Counted from the stretch's first letter, positions 1 to 13,151 are shown. The stretch: DNA of 64,000 nucleotides from Chamaecyparis obtusa (GCA_027943335.1 BSBK01006741.1:868001-932000); one strand, 5' to 3'. Translations and numbers: made by a program. Notes: a model not told the origin generated them from the sequence alone.

Positions 1-2230
1 ATTTGAATTCAGACCGTAGATATATTTCCTTTTTTGGTGCATCGGACGGGTGGTAAGTCTAATAGAAAAACCCTATATTACTTTTCCCTAAGTTAGTTCT
101 CGACCAATGAGATCATTTCAAAATAACCATGTGAAGAAATAAGTAACTTATCTTTACTTTGCACGGAGTGGACAGGTGTCACCCTGTCACTAAAGCGCTA
201 ACCCAAAACTGTCAGGAGAACCGACTCAAGATATAATGACAACCATCGATGTAATTTGATCGGATGATCATCACATTTCAATAAAATTTTGGTCCCACAA
301 CTCACCTTTGAAACCTTCAAAGAATCAAGAAATGCCATGTCAAACAAGACAATAGGTGGAAGACCCCACCTTTATCCTCAGTGTCAAACACATTGGCAAA
401 TTTGACATGTCATTATTAGCCTAGGCCAATCAGAAATGACCGCATCATGAAAAAACCTACAGCAAAGGACCCACCAAATGGTCCCCATCTTTAGACAAGA
501 TCAATGGTTGTTGCTATATTGTTGACCCTAAAAAATGTGCATCTTATCCCAGTGGTATATTAATAGCCACAAGATCTTGTTGCATCTTAATCCTCCAGAA
601 AAGATAGGCCCCACTGTGACACATCACTAATCTGTCATTGAATCAAAAACTGCCACATCGTGAAGAATCGACAAGTGGGACCTCTGACTTTTCACTCCCT
701 ATTCGAAAAAATCCTAATAACCACCACATCATAACTTCCTATAACCAATGAGAAATAGACATATCGATGTGACCTGGCACCTTCAGGACCCACTTCATAC
801 TTCATTCCCTAAAGAGAATCAAATGGTCGTCACTATACCGTAGGCTTAAATTCCTTACATCTCCTATCAATGGTATAATGATAGCCGTTAGATTAACCCG
901 TTGTTTAAATTTTTGAAAAATCTGACCCTACATTTCCTATATTACAAAAAATAGGTGTCAACCTAGGGGAAATGCCATGGAGACTAACAAGTCAGAACCT
1001 AACATTGTCAGTGCAATTTCGATTGGATGATTGTCGCTAAAGCGTGATGTTTAAATGGCTATCATCTTGGTCCAACTGTATAGTGACAACCATTGATTTG
1101 ATCCGTTCTTTAAATGCCAGCATACCCTGCTACCAGATGGGACCACTCAGATAGATGGCTCTTCATCGCTAAAGCACATGTCAGACATTCTGACATAGGT
1201 AGGCTTTCAATTCAATGACAACCACATATTTAAAAAGTTTGATACTATTGAAAAATTTATCAGAACTTAGGCTTTGAAAGAAACAATTTAATCAAAAGGC
1301 ATCCTGATTCCAAAACCTAACCGCATAACACATAAAGTGATGAATAAAGAGGGTCGAAAAATAAGACATGCTTTATAAGGGGGATTAGTGAGCCAAAAAG
1401 GTAACATGAAAACATAACAGGGTTCAAAACTGGCTAGGGTTTTGTTAAACTTAGGGTTTGTCAACTTGAAACGTTACCATTGGGCCAACAACATAGATTA
1501 TTTTCAAGAATACTAGCATGAAGCTAAAAAAATTTGCACAGTGATAACACACCTTTTGTCTCATATGGGCACAAAAGTCAACTCTTATTTTCTCATTGGA
1601 GGATACTTGTGTATATGGATTGCTCATCTTTGATGCTCCACCATTGATTAAATCTTTTGTCTCTTAATCTCCATGGCCCATTCTTTCTCATTTCTTATAA
1701 AAGGAGAGCTCTCTTCTTCATTCTAGATCCCCAACTTTTTATGCTAACTTTATGCTATAGGATTTCTTGGAGACTTTAGAGTTTTTGAAGTCTTTGAAGC
1801 CTTTTGGAGATCTTTTTACATTTAGCTTTCATTCTTGCATTATTAGCTTAGCTTCATATTTATGCTTTATTAGCTTAGTTTCTTTTTCCATACTCTAGAT
1901 TAGCTCACATAGATTAATTAGTTTGGATTTTAATACTTGCATATTTCCTTTCATAGCATAGCTTGCATTTCCATTTCTAGCATAGTTGCATTTTCATTTG
2001 CTTTCTATTTGATTCTTGTGGATATTGACATTCTTTCCCTTGTCTTCATTTGAATCTCCCATTTCATGGTTTACTAGCAAGGTCATAGGCTTAAATAGCT
2101 CTAGCCGAGAGCACACTTAATTTCCTTGCACTCCATGCCTAGGGAGCTCTAAATCAATTTCTCAAGGTTTCTAATCCATGGATTCTCTTGGAAGAAATGA
2201 TTTAGATAAGTGCACTATTTAGTGTGTACA
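1..2230 (+). repeat. LTR (3' part) of Gypsy-1, left edge outside or unresolved
   Basis: The segment ends in GTGTACA directly before a TTTTTGGCAC primer-site-like sequence, followed by a long leader and a Gypsy gag, so I read it as the 5' LTR of a plus-strand Ty3/Gypsy element. A TATA box lies near 1696. The start of the LTR was not found and no partner LTR is in the window, so the part before about 1480 could belong to another repeat. Positions 230-1230 hold several degenerate copies, in both orientations, of a motif close to GTGACAACCATCGATTTGATC-type sequence (near 236, 505, 828, 1022, 1073, 1208). No coding potential was seen. Confidence 0.6.
1696..1704 (+). promoter_or_regulatory. TATA box of the Gypsy-1 LTR
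   Basis: TATAAAAGG lies about 530 bp before the LTR end and is followed by a CT-rich stretch. This is the expected place for the pol II promoter of an LTR. The transcription start would fall near 1730 (inference). Confidence 0.55.
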
Positions 2231-2250
2231 TTTTTGGCACCCATCGTGGG
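2231..2250 (+). other. Primer-binding-site region of Gypsy-1
   Basis: TTTTTGGCACCCATCGTGGG follows the terminal CA of the LTR. Gypsy-2 has the same arrangement on the other strand: its LTR ends in CA, then TTTTTGGTGC. I did not assign the tRNA primer. Confidence 0.55.
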
Positions 2251-2334
2251 GCAGAACATTATTGTTTTGTCCTTCTTTTTCTGCATTTCTATTAATTTTT
2301 TGTCATATTTTAGCATTAGTTTTGGCTCTCTATT

Positions 2335-2485
2335 ATTTTTGTCTCAGATTATCATGCGATAGTTTTCCATTGTCATGCAATAGTTCTCTATATAGTAGTG
2401 CGATACTTTACCAGTTAAAGTATCGTGTGCCTTGTAGCATTTTGTCACACTGTAGTTCTGTACTCTATCGCACAGAAAGATAATA
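2335..2485 (+). repeat. Degenerate ~22-bp repeats with a GCGATA/CGCA core, cluster 1
   Basis: Successive units read like ATGCGATAGTTTTCCATTGT, then ATGCAATAGTTCTCTATATA, then GTGCGATACTTTACCAGTTA, with later units drifting to ATCGCACAG. The cluster sits about 100 bp after the primer site. Confidence 0.55.
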
Positions 2486-4054
2486 TTGCCCCAGTATACT
2501 GCAAAGTATTACATGATTCTTCTAGAAAAAGAAATATCACATAGACCTAGAAGTGATTGTTTTTAGCTTTTTTTTTTATCTTGCAAGTTTCGGGCTTTCT
2601 ATTATCTTTTTGAAAATTTCAGCATTTTCAAAATCCGAACTAGCACCCATTTTTGAGAAATTTTTGCATACAGTATCAAAAATTTAAGTGTGATATATCA
2701 TTGGAAAGCTCTTTCCGAGCCTGATTCAACCATGTTGGTTTCATTTTCAAATTTTGTCATTTGATTAGCTATTTTACTTGTAGATTATCTAATTTTTGAT
2801 GTGCTAACCATTGTGGAGCTAACAAGTTGTGCTTGTAGTTTCTCTCATTGCTTGAAATATTTTGCCAAAAGAACTCATGTCAAAGCTTCAAAGGCAAAAG
2901 GGCTACTAATTGTGTTTTGCAGGGCTTCCCAATGCCTAAAAATAATCAATTTCTTGTTTATTTACTTTTCTTTTAAGTGCAGCATATACTAGTTGTCTCC
3001 TTTCTTAGGTACTTGAGATCTTGTTGTAGGAGTCTTTTGGTGGTAGGAAATTATGCACTTCACCCTTGTGGTGAAACAAAAATCCTGACCTACTTTTAGA
3101 CTTTGAAAACAAGAGGGTAATTGAACTCTTTGTTTGGTGTGTTTGGGGGAGATTCTTGAGCTAGGAGATTATGCTCTTCACCCTTGAGATGAACTAGAAA
3201 TCCTAACACTCAAAAGTCAATCCACTCTTTGTTTAGCATTAGGATTCTTTAGTGGGCCTGCTCTTGAGCAATCAAGAGGAACGACCCAAGTGGGGATAAG
3301 ATAATACCAAGCTATTCCAACCCACTATAATCTCAAGGCTATCAAGGACACAAAACCTTGGTAGACGTAGTTCTTGTCTTCACTTGATGTGAGTACTTAT
3401 GGGATTGTGACCATGAGGAAAGTGTTGAGCAAGAATGCTTAAGGTACTCTTGTAGCCGTGAGGTCCTAGTCCTTTTTGAGGAGCAAGAGGGGTACTACGA
3501 ATAGAAGCCCTTACTAAGAACCATAGGTAGAGGCCACCCTTTTTTTCAGCTTAGCTTCTTAGTGCAAGGATTGATCCAAGTGGAATAACCCGGATCACCC
3601 CAAGAATAATCACCATCTATGCTCCTTTGGTTGTGTCATTGACACCTCCATGACAAAGCCAACATCTACTGTGGGAAACCACTTTGTGTGAGGCAATGGA
3701 ACATCAAGTGTGGGCCAAGTTGTTAAGTATTGAGCTTTTGTCTTTTAGGCTAGTAAGTGCTTGAAGTGTTCTCGCTATGATCTACCCATGTGAACGTTCT
3801 CAAATATCAAACATCATGGTACTATTCATAGGATTTTATAGCTTTGATATCACAAGTGCTTGTCTTGACAAGGTTTCTTTTGACCTTGTGAAAGTTTTCT
3901 ATGACATGTTTGATCCCCTACTATTTGCAAACTTGTCTGATTACTACTATCACTGTGTTTGGAATCAACAAAATTGAACAAATTGCTTGCAACTTTGACC
4001 GAATTGCCTTTAAAACTAAAATTTTTACACTCACTGGTCAAGAGTCATATGATC

Positions 4055-4265
4055 CTGAAACTACATCGCACACCCTTCTGATAAATATCATGAAATATTT
4101 CATCCCTAGTATTATATCACCTGCATACTATAAACTCTGTCGCACTACCTACCTGATAACTGTCGCACTGCTTCCTGCGAAATATCATACTACAATATTC
4201 TATTGCACTATTTGCCTGGTAACTATCGCATAGAACCTTTTTGCTATCTTGTTGCTATTGCAATC
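4055..4265 (+). repeat. Degenerate ~22-bp repeats with a TCGCAC core, cluster 2
   Basis: TCGCAC or close variants recur near 4065, 4138, 4163, 4203 and 4224, separated by phrases like TACCTGATAACTG. The cluster ends about 370 bp before gag and mirrors cluster 1 at the far end of the leader. Confidence 0.5.
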
Positions 4266-4632
4266 TGGAGTTGCTAAGCTTGAACTTTAACCAGTCATAG
4301 AGTGTCGTTTCCTATTATTATCTGAAGCTGGCTTGTTGTCTACATGCTTAGATTTGTTCTAGACTAAAAAAAATGAGCTAAAACTATTGGGTTTGAGCCT
4401 AACAAATGCTACTCTTGATCACTTGCCACATTACGGTTACCTCTATAACTACTTGCCAATCAAGCTTCTTTCTCATCTCTCAGCTTAAGTCAATTGATTG
4501 CTATAAGTGCTTGAGCACCTTTGATGAGCCATCTCTTTTGTTCTACTTTGACAAGTGACCTTTATTAGCTTTGCTTATCTCAATACTTGAGAAACTTTGT
4601 CTTATTCTATTAGTCAACTAGCAATTCTTTTC

Positions 4633-6272
4633 ATGTCAGTTACAACTCGGTCTCAATTTGAGCAAGGGGATCACCCTCCATTCGATTATCAATAGTTACC
4701 TTCTCCAACAAGATGCTCATGAGTGCCCGTCAAAAATTATAGTTCTAGTGCTAGTTCTGAGGATTCTAAGGTTACCCCGTGGTATAAAGGAGGCTTCCTC
4801 TTTTCCACATTTAAAACCCCTAAAAACATAGATAGTGTCTCACTTACTATGAGCGAACAAGAGAAATATCATCATATGCATGACCACTTTGTGCAAAGAG
4901 ATAGCCAAGCACTCTTGGATAGAGAGTATAGTAAAAGCTTAATGGAAGCTGCTAGGCCCATGTCTTCAAGAGGGATGTCCCATGAACAATCCAGGACTAG
5001 TGGCTATGAAAATATACCTTTCTTTGGCAATAGTGGCAACAATGGTAACAACATGCCACCCAAATCTCTTCCAAGAGGAACTTTTGCTGCTCCCTCTTCA
5101 CCTCCTAGACCTCCTCCCTCTCAGCATGAGGAAGAGGCTAATAATGAGATTCCTAGTGAAGAGCTTATGAGATTTGAACAAGATGAAGCATCCCAACGTA
5201 TGATACTTAAACTTTTAGAGTGAAATGGAGATCAATACTTTCAATACATGACTTCTAGGGGATACAAGCTTCCTCCTGGCTATGATGTGCGATAGATTGT
5301 TCAAGAAAGAGTACCAATTGAATTGGAAATCCTTAGGGATGAATTACAAAGAACCAATCAACGTCTTACTCAACTTGCAATAGAAAAAGAACCTCCAAAG
5401 GTTTCTTTCGTAGAATCCATTTGTGCTCTTCCTTTTGATAGGAGTCTATACATGGTCCCATTTCCTAGGGATATTGAGGTTCCCAAATACGACAAGTCTG
5501 ATGGAAACGGTGACCCCCATAACCATGTGTGTCACTTTTATGCTCTTAGCATGGACTTCCTTCATGAGGACACATTTCTTCTACAATTGTTCCCTAGAAG
5601 TTTGAGAGGACAAGCTCTAGAATGGTTTGCAAAGTTGACACCACCTCTTAAAAATTTTGATGAGTTGGTTAGATGCTTCACCCAACATTACTCATAGAAC
5701 ATCCAACAGCCTATCACCATGATAGATCTATGCACTCTAAGGAAAAATCAAGGTGAGCCTTTTGCCACTTACTTGCAATGTTGGAGGTCATTGTATTCTC
5801 GATATCCTTGACAGCTAGACGAAAGAGAAAAGATTGATATTTTTGTCAACACTCTTGTGCCAAAACTATATTATGATGTAAGGAAACAACTATTCTCCTC
5901 TTTCAATGACATGGTTGAAAGTGCATATTGGATTGAGGATGTAGCCATAAGAAAGGGGGATATTGTTATTAATAAAGATACTAGAGGCAATGGCAAAGAC
6001 AAGAACAAGCCTTGGAATAGAAAAAAGTATGTTGTTAATGATGGGGTTGTAGATGTTCCAAAATCCAAAGAGCCTACTTTCAATCTCTCTAATGCTATCT
6101 ACGCAGAAAAACAACAAGAAGCTGCCAACGCACACAATGCTCCTAAGCCTTAGAATGCAGACAAACCAAAGAAGCAATACCAACGACGGGTCTATACCAA
6201 GTTGGCTGAACCATACGAAGTAATCCTTAAGACCATTCAAACTCATTGCATCTGCACATTAGATGTTAGAAC
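4633..6272 (+). pseudogene. gag: Gag of Gypsy-1 (broken, interrupted by Copia-1)
   Basis: Gag forms the particle that packages the element RNA. One frame runs from an ATG at 4633 (MSVTTRSQFEQGDHPP, a start typical of this Gag type) through 6272. It is interrupted by in-frame stops at 4693, 4720, 5221, near 5293, 5695, near 5809 and 6151. A retrotransposon Gag domain lies at about 5410-5860 (LPFDRSLYMVPFPRDIEVPKYD, LRGQALEWFAKLTP) and closely matches the Gag of Gypsy-2 at 54132-54617. All stops are TAG or TGA. Most fit C-to-T or G-to-A decay, for example CGA-TAG-ATT where CAG is expected. Copia-1 is inserted after 6272. About 80 bp of the same frame region may continue after 13157, where YYDH resembles the start of the Cys/His motif. 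pol is absent from the window. Confidence 0.85.
6268..6272. other. Target-site duplication AGAAC (left)
   Basis: AGAAC directly precedes the 5' LTR and is repeated at 13152-13156 after the 3' LTR. Confidence 0.9.
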
Positions 6273-7432
6273 TATTAGGAATGAATGCAAAGTGTTTTGG
6301 CAGTCATTCTGTAGTAGTTTTTGTTGCATTCATGGCTTGGATTGTCATTGATGTCAACACAGTGATATTTTGGATATTAGCAGGAAAGCAGGTACAATTT
6401 TGTTTTGTGCACATGTTGTATTGTAGATTGGCTTTTGTGTAGTTGATGGTATGTTCTTTTGTGTGTTATTAACCTATGGTTAATAGTGCAAAAAGAAATT
6501 CATTCATTTGTAAGAGTTATGAGCATTTTGGTGAAAGCAGTGTTTAGATAGTGTTTCTATGTAGCGATGTTTGGAAATCGAAGGATATCTCTTAGCTGGG
6601 ATGGAATATGATTTAGTGAAATTAAAGGGATGTTGGAGACTCATTAATGATGATGTGGTTTACAACACAAACTTTGAGGATATGTTTAGAGAAAGTTATA
6701 GTAACTGGAAGCCGGCAGTTTTATGTGAATTCTGTGTGTAGCATGTAGAATTTATTATTTTTTAATTGAGGACTGACTCATTTGTAATTATTTGAGTTTG
6801 GTATATAAGAAGGAATTTTTTCCTTATTTTAATATGTACTATGAAGATTGAGATGCGAATATATGCATGAAGTGAAGAAAAGAGCTAATTCAGTGATGAA
6901 GGAAGACTTGTGAGTACAGAGATCTGAAATTGTGATCTTGTGTAGCAAAGAGTGCAGTTTTGGCACAGTGTGAAGGAGGTAATATATTTCATATTATTCT
7001 ATTGAATAATTCTAAGATCTTTTGGACAGTGGGTTCAGAGATCTTGCTTTGAAGCTATTTGGGCAGTGGGTCCTTTTGTCTTCCATAAACTCTTAACCGG
7101 GTTAGAATCTTTTAACAGGGATTCAAAATCTCCTAACAGGGATTTATATGTACTGAATATATTTCATAAGACTCCTAATAGGGTCCATCCTCTAACAAGG
7201 AACTTTCATATTAGTGCATCATTTTGTGGGCATCATTCCCACCGGGGTTTACTCTTTTCAAGAGGTTCCCTAGTTAACATATCTTGTGTTATTGTGCAAT
7301 TGTGTATGATTATCTTTCTATGGTTGATCAGTACATTGATTATATTGTTTAAAGATATTGAATGGATAAATTATCTGATAAATGATTCACCCCCCCCCTT
7401 TCAGTTATCTTGGAGATCTTTACTTTCTAACA
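6273..7432 (+). repeat. 5' LTR of Copia-1
   Basis: About 1160 bp, matching 11978-13151 along its length. It starts TATTAGGAATG where the 3' LTR has TGTTAGGAATG, so the terminal TG has mutated to TA here. It ends CTAACA. A poly-C run near 7390 is clearly shorter than the one at 13095 in the 3' LTR. Confidence 0.95.
6802..6809 (+). promoter_or_regulatory. TATA box in the Copia-1 5' LTR
   Basis: TATATAAG within TTTGGTATATAAGAAGG. The same sequence is present in the 3' LTR at 12507-12514. Confidence 0.6.
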
Positions 7433-7433
7433 A

Positions 7434-7446
7434 TTGTTATCAGAGC
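7434..7446 (+). other. Primer-binding site of Copia-1
   Basis: TTGTTATCAGAGC starts two bases after the LTR end. It resembles the usual plant Copia site TGGTATCAGAGC, complementary to the 3' end of initiator methionine tRNA (family knowledge). Confidence 0.85.
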
Positions 7447-7488
7447 GGCAGGTCCTTGAAAGAAAATTTTAACAACTTAAGGAGATCC

Positions 7489-10400
7489 ATGGTGAATTTC
7501 AGAAAAGAAAGCCCTAAGTTTGATGGAGTAAATTTTGATAGATAGAAAGAAAAGATGAAGACACATCTATTGTGTTTAGGACCAAGTTATTGGTTGATTA
7601 CAAAGAATGAGAAGACTATCATTAAGGAAGACAATCTAGAGGCAGGAACTAAAGATGAACTAGATCTATTCATGTGTAACATACTTGCAAGAGAAGCACT
7701 TTTATCAGCACTACCAGAGAATGAATATAGTCAGGTAAGATGTTTGAAAACATCTCATGCAATTTGGAAAGCTTTACATTCTACTTTTGAAGGTGATGAA
7801 CATGCAAAGAAGGCTAGATTACATAATTGGATTTGTGCATTTGAAGATATCAAAATGATGGAAGATGAATCTATTAGAAGTTATATTGGTAGGATGTCTG
7901 AGATTATGACAGGAATAAAGTCTTGTGGAGGTGATAAGACAAAGAATGAAGTGATATGGAAAATTCTGAGAACTTTAACACCAGTATTCAAGCAGACAAC
8001 ACAGATGATTGAACAAGTGATACCTTGTAGATCAAACTTTTCAAGAGAGACTCTTCTTGGAAGATTAGAAACAACAGAGATGAACTTGAGATTATCACGA
8101 GAGCTACCTAGAATGGAAATAGCATTCAGTGCTCTTAACATTAGACGTACAAGAAGTACTAGTGTGAATGGAGATTATGCCAGCAGTAGCAGATCTGAGG
8201 AAGACAAGAAGATTGAAGAAGGTATTGCATTACTTGTAAAAAGAGAACCAGATGGCAAGAAAATCTTTAAATGTTGGACTTGTCAAGAATATGGTCATTT
8301 TGCATCTAAATGTCCTAAAAGAGTTAAGAAGTATAGAAGCAACTTTAAACCTAGGAGATCTAAAGAATGTTACTATGCAAATGATGAAGATTTTGAAGCA
8401 GGAATTGAAAAACATTTAAGTGACAGTGATAATGATAACTTTGAGGAAATAGGATTTGTAGCAATTAAAGAAGAAAGTTCTAAATCTAATAAAAGGGAAG
8501 AAAAAGCATTAGTTTCACAAGTTGAAGAGAAATCTGATTGGATTATAGACAGTGGTTGTTCACATCATATGACTGGAGATAAAAGAAATTTTGTTAAGTT
8601 AGATAATTATGATGGAGGAATTGTTAGGGTTGGTAACAATGCACCTTGTTTGATTAAGGGTATAGGATCTATTACTCTTGATGGAAAGACTAACACTGAT
8701 GATGTTTACTTTGTTGATGGACTAAGACATAATCTACTAAGCGTTGGACAATTGGCTGATAAGGGTTATCAAGTTTGGTTTTCTGAGAAAACTTATGTGA
8801 TAAAAGATAAAGATGGAAATCTGATTGGAAAAGGATCCAGAACCAGAGGTAATGTATTTCAGTTGAATCCTACTAAGATGACATGTTTGATAACTAGGAT
8901 TGATGACAGTTGGTTATGGCATAAAAGGTTTTGTCATATAAACTTTGATAATATTGTTAAGGTGAGCACTACACATGCGGTAAGAGATTTACCTAGAATT
9001 ATGAAACCTACTAACATGATTTGCAAAGAATGTATGATGGCAAAGCAGAAAAGGAGTTCATTTCCCAATAAGAAGTTCACATCGGCAGAGAAGTTGGAGA
9101 TTGTTCATACAAACTTGAGTGGTCCTACTAGGACTAGAGGATTCTATGGTGAAAGGTATTTTATGATTCTTGTTGATGATTTTACAAGAATGATGTGGAT
9201 TACACATTTGAAAGAAAAATCTGAAGCATTTGATAAATTTAAGATCATGAAAAGCAAAATTGAGAATGAATCTGGAATGAAGATTAAGTGTCTAAGATCT
9301 GATAGAGGTGGTGAATTTACATCTAGAGAGTTTAACACTTTTTGTGAAATGAATGGTATTAAGAGACAACTTTCAACCCCTAGAACACCAGAACAAAATG
9401 GTATTGCAGAAAGAAGGAACAGGTCAATAATTGAATCAGCAAGAGCTATGTTGTTTGAAAATGATTTGGCTAAAACTTTTTGGAGAAAAGCAGTGAACAC
9501 AACAATATACACTAGGAATAGAGTACAAATCAAAGCAGATACAAACAAGACACCTTATGAATTATGGTCTGGACATACACCCTCAGTTAAGTATTTTAGA
9601 ATTTTTGGAAGTAAATGTTATATTAAGAGAGATGATGATATAGGAAAGTTTGATCCTAGAAGTGATGAAGGAATATTTCTTGGATATTCTTTAAAAAGAA
9701 AAGCATATAGATGTTGTAACAAAAGAACTAAGACTATTGTTGAAAGTGCAAATGTAAAATTTGATGAGAAGTTTAAAATTCAGGAAAGAATGCTTGATTA
9801 TGAATCTGATGGAGAAGCACAACCTCAGCCTAACATTGAAAATGCAGAATTATTTTTTGAAACTAACAGTGATTTGCTGAATGAAAGTCATACTGAAGAA
9901 GATAGAGAAGAAGATAGAGAAGAAAATAGAGAAGAAAATAGAGAACACTCTACAGTCGGAACAAGATCAATAACTATGACAACTAATAGGTATACTTCAA
10001 AACATCACCCTGTTGAGCAAGTTATTGGAAGTTTAGATAGGGGAGTTTTGACTCAGAATAAGGTACATTTATGTTTGATTTCTCAAATTGAACCTAAGAC
10101 TACTAATGAAGCTTGTGAAGATGAACATTGGATCAATGCTATGAAAGAAGAACTAGAGCAGATTGAAACAAACAAGACATGGGAATTGGTCCCTAGACCT
10201 GAAGACAAGAATGTGATTAGAACAAAGTGGGTATTCAGAAACAAGATGAATGAACAAGGAGAAGTGATAAGAAACAAAGCAAGATTGGTATGTAAAGGAT
10301 ATTCACAACAAGAAGGAATTGACTATGAAGAAACTTTTGCACCTGTGGCCAGACTTGAAGCAGTGAGAATGTTTCTAGCATATGCAACTTACAAGAAATT

Positions 10401-11623
10401 CAGAGTGTATCAAATGGATGTGAAGTCAGCATTTTTGAATGGTGAATTGGAAGAAGAAGTCTACATTGAGCAGCCTGAAGGTTTTCCTTTGACACAAGAA
10501 GGAGATATGGTATGTAAGTTAAAGAAAGCTTTATATGGATTAAAACAAGCACCTAGAACCTGGTATGCAAGATTGGATAAGTATTTATTGAAATTGGGAT
10601 TTATAAAAGGAACAGTAGATAGTAACTTATACACAAAAGAAATTGAGAATGGTTTGTTGGTTATAGTTATATTTGTTGACAATATTATCTTTGGAGGAGA
10701 AGATGAAGCTAGTGACAAATTTGCAGATGAAATGAAGACTGAATTTCAAATGAGCATGATTGGAGAAATGAAATATTTTTTGGGATTACAGATAACACAA
10801 AGCAAGGAAGGTATATTTGTAAGTCAGACTAAGTATTTAAATTAATTATTGAAAAGATATAGAATGGAAGATTCTAAACCTGTTGGAACACCTATGGTAA
10901 CTGGACATAAGTTATCTAGCAAAGATGAGACACCAGCAGTTGAGCAGAAAAAGTACAGATCTATGATTGGAGGATTGCAGTACTTGACACATACAAGACC
11001 TGATATAGCACATTTAGGGGGGATTGTAGCAAGATTTCAAGCATAACCTAGAGAATCACATTATGCAACAGTAAAGAGGATACTGAGATATCTGAAAGGA
11101 ACAATGGATTATGGATTATGGTATGAGAATTTTGATGATTTTACCTTATGTGCCTATACTAATGCAAATTGGGGAGGCAGCGTTGATGACAAGAAAAGCA
11201 CCAGTGGTGGAGCCTTTTTTCTTGGAGGTAAATTGGTCTCTTGGCTAAGTAAGAAGTAGAATTGTACTTCACAAAGCACAGCAGAAGTAGAATATGTTGC
11301 AGTAGAAAATAATTGTATCAGATTATTTGGATGAAGCAGATGTTGAAGGATATTGGAATAAAGTTTGATGAGCTTGTTTTTATACATTTTGATAACACTA
11401 GTACAGTGAGTATGTCAAAAAATCCTATTTTACATTCTAAGACTAAACATATTGAGATCAAGTATCATGTTGTAAGAGAGAAAGTTGCAGAAAAAGAAGA
11501 TTGGAGTACATAAGTACAAAGGAGCAAATAGCAGATATATTTACAAATCCTTTACCTAAGGATACATTTGTGTATCTGAGAGGCATTCTTGGGGTTATGC
11601 CCCAACCTATTTTTGAGAATTGA
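7489..11623 (+). pseudogene. gag-pol: Gag-Pol polyprotein of Copia-1 (lightly broken)
   Basis: The start is the ATG at 7489 (MVNFRKESPKFDG). An early TAG at 7543 stands where the family has Trp (FDRWKEKM), and the frame then stays open from 7555 to 10845. In order: Gag with a zinc knuckle ([14 protein letters not shown], near 8274); protease with [11 protein letters not shown] (near 8550); the [10 protein letters not shown] pre-integrase region; integrase with D, D and E positions in [15 protein letters not shown] and [15 protein letters not shown] from about 10100 ([10 protein letters not shown]) with FVDNIIFGG at 10672; RNase H to LGVMPQP. The family has FVDD, so the second catalytic Asp is Asn here. 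Later damage includes a TAA at 10843, a TAA near 11044, a TAG near 11257 and frame changes near 11310 and 11505. It ends with TGA at 11621. Confidence 0.95.
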
Positions 11624-11960
11624 TGTAGATGATTGCATCCGTCCAGTGGTATATGAGCCCTATCTTTCTTCTGGATTGGATGTTGGAACTTCCTCTATGG
11701 GGGAGTTTATGAGTTGAGTCATGAGGACTCTTATTATTGTATTTTTCTGAAAAGTGTCTTTTGACATTAAGTTTTTGTTGACTTAGTGATGGAATTTCTA
11801 TCATTTATGTCAATGGGGGAGAGATATACATGAAAAACATTGTGGATTGTATGAGAGAGCTGAATAGGAAAATGAAGCAAGATTTGATTTGATATTTTGC
11901 AGTGATGTTACAGTATTGGATTTTTGGAACATTGGATATTTTTGATCTATGTTTCCATCA

Positions 11961-11977
11961 ATTCCAATGGGGGAGAT
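11961..11977 (+). other. Polypurine tract of Copia-1
   Basis: ATTCCAATGGGGGAGAT lies immediately before the TGTT of the 3' LTR. It primes plus-strand DNA synthesis (family knowledge). Confidence 0.85.
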
Positions 11978-13151
11978 TGTTAGGAATGAATGCAAAGTGT
12001 TTTGGCAGTCATTCTGTAGCAGTTGTTGTTGCATTCATGACTTGGATTGTCATTGATGTCAACATAGTGATATTCTGGATATTAGCAAGAAAGAAGGTAC
12101 AATTTTGTTTTGCGCACATGTTGTATTGCAGATTGGATTTTGCATAGTTGATGGTATGTTCTTTGGTGTCTTATTAACCTATGGTTAATAGCGCAAAAAT
12201 AAATTCATTCATTTGTAAGAGTTATGAGCATTTTGGTGAAAGCAGTGTTTAAACAGTGTTTCTGTGTAGTGATGTTCAGAAATCGGAGGATATCTCTTAG
12301 TTGGGATGGAATCTAATTTTGCACAGTTAAAGGGATGTTGGAGACTCATTATTGATGATGTGGTTCACAATGCAAACTTTGAGGATATGTTTGGAGAAAG
12401 TTACAGTAACTGGAAGCTAACAGTTTTATGTGAATTCTGTGTGTAGCGTGTAGAATTTATTATTTTGTAATTGAGGACCGAATCATTTGTAATTATTTGA
12501 GTTTGGTATATAAGAAGGAATTTTTTCCTTATTTTAATATGTACTATGAAGATTGAGATGCGAATATATGCATGAAGTGAAGAAAAGAGCTAATTCAATG
12601 ATGAAGGAAGACTTGTGAGTACAGAGATTTGAAAGTGTGATCTTGTGTAGCAGAGAGTGCAGTTTTGGCATAGTGTGAAGGAGGTAATATATTTCATATT
12701 ATTCTATTGAATAATTCTAAGATCTTTTGGACAGTGGGTTCAAAGATCTTGCCTTGAAGCTGTTTGGGCAGTGGGTCCTTCTGTCTTCCATAAACTCTTA
12801 ACCGGGTTAGAATCTTTTAACAGGGATTCAAAATCTCCTAATAGGGATTTATATGTACTGAATTTATTTCATAAGACTCCTAATAGGGTCCATCCTCTAA
12901 CAAGGAACTTTCATATTAGTGCATCATTTTGTGGGCATCATTCCCACCAGGGTTTACTCTTTTCAAGAGGTTCCCTAGTTAACATATCTTGTGTTATTGT
13001 GCAATTGTGTATGATTATCTTTCTATGGTTGATCAATACATTGATTATATTGTTTAAAGCTGTTGAATGGATAAATTATCTGATAACTGATTCACCCCCC
13101 CCCCCCCCCCCCCCCTTCCTCAGTTATCTTGGGGATCTTTACTTTCTAACA
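11978..13151 (+). repeat. 3' LTR of Copia-1
   Basis: About 1174 bp from TGTTAGGAATG to CTAACA. It differs from the 5' LTR by scattered substitutions and a much longer poly-C run near 13095-13116. Confidence 0.95.

Larger units (their letters stand above)
2231..4632 (+). other. Untranslated leader of Gypsy-1, about 2.4 kb
   Basis: No ORF of believable length lies between the primer site and the gag start at 4633. The stretch holds two clusters of short degenerate repeats (listed separately) and otherwise unrecognised sequence. A leader of this length is shared with Gypsy-2. Confidence 0.5.
6273..13151 (+). mobile_element. Copia-1, full-length Ty1/Copia retrotransposon
   Basis: About 6.9 kb with two LTRs (6273-7432 and 11978-13151), an iMet-type primer site, a polypurine tract and one Gag-Pol reading region in Copia order: Gag, protease, integrase, RT, RNase H. 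A perfect 5-bp duplication AGAAC flanks it (6268-6272 and 13152-13156), so the ends are firm and no deletion has removed them. It interrupts the gag of Gypsy-1 and is therefore younger. The coding part has a few stops and frameshifts and an altered RT active site, so the copy is unlikely to move unaided. Confidence 0.95.

Noticed and set aside
3777..4233. Small plus-strand ORFs in the Gypsy-1 leader
   Set aside because: Composition fits chance openness of AT-rich DNA and they overlap the degenerate repeat cluster.
7066..7545. ORF across the Copia-1 LTR end (and its twin at 12771-13163)
   Set aside because: Open by chance through LTR and primer site; only the last part from 7489 is Gag.
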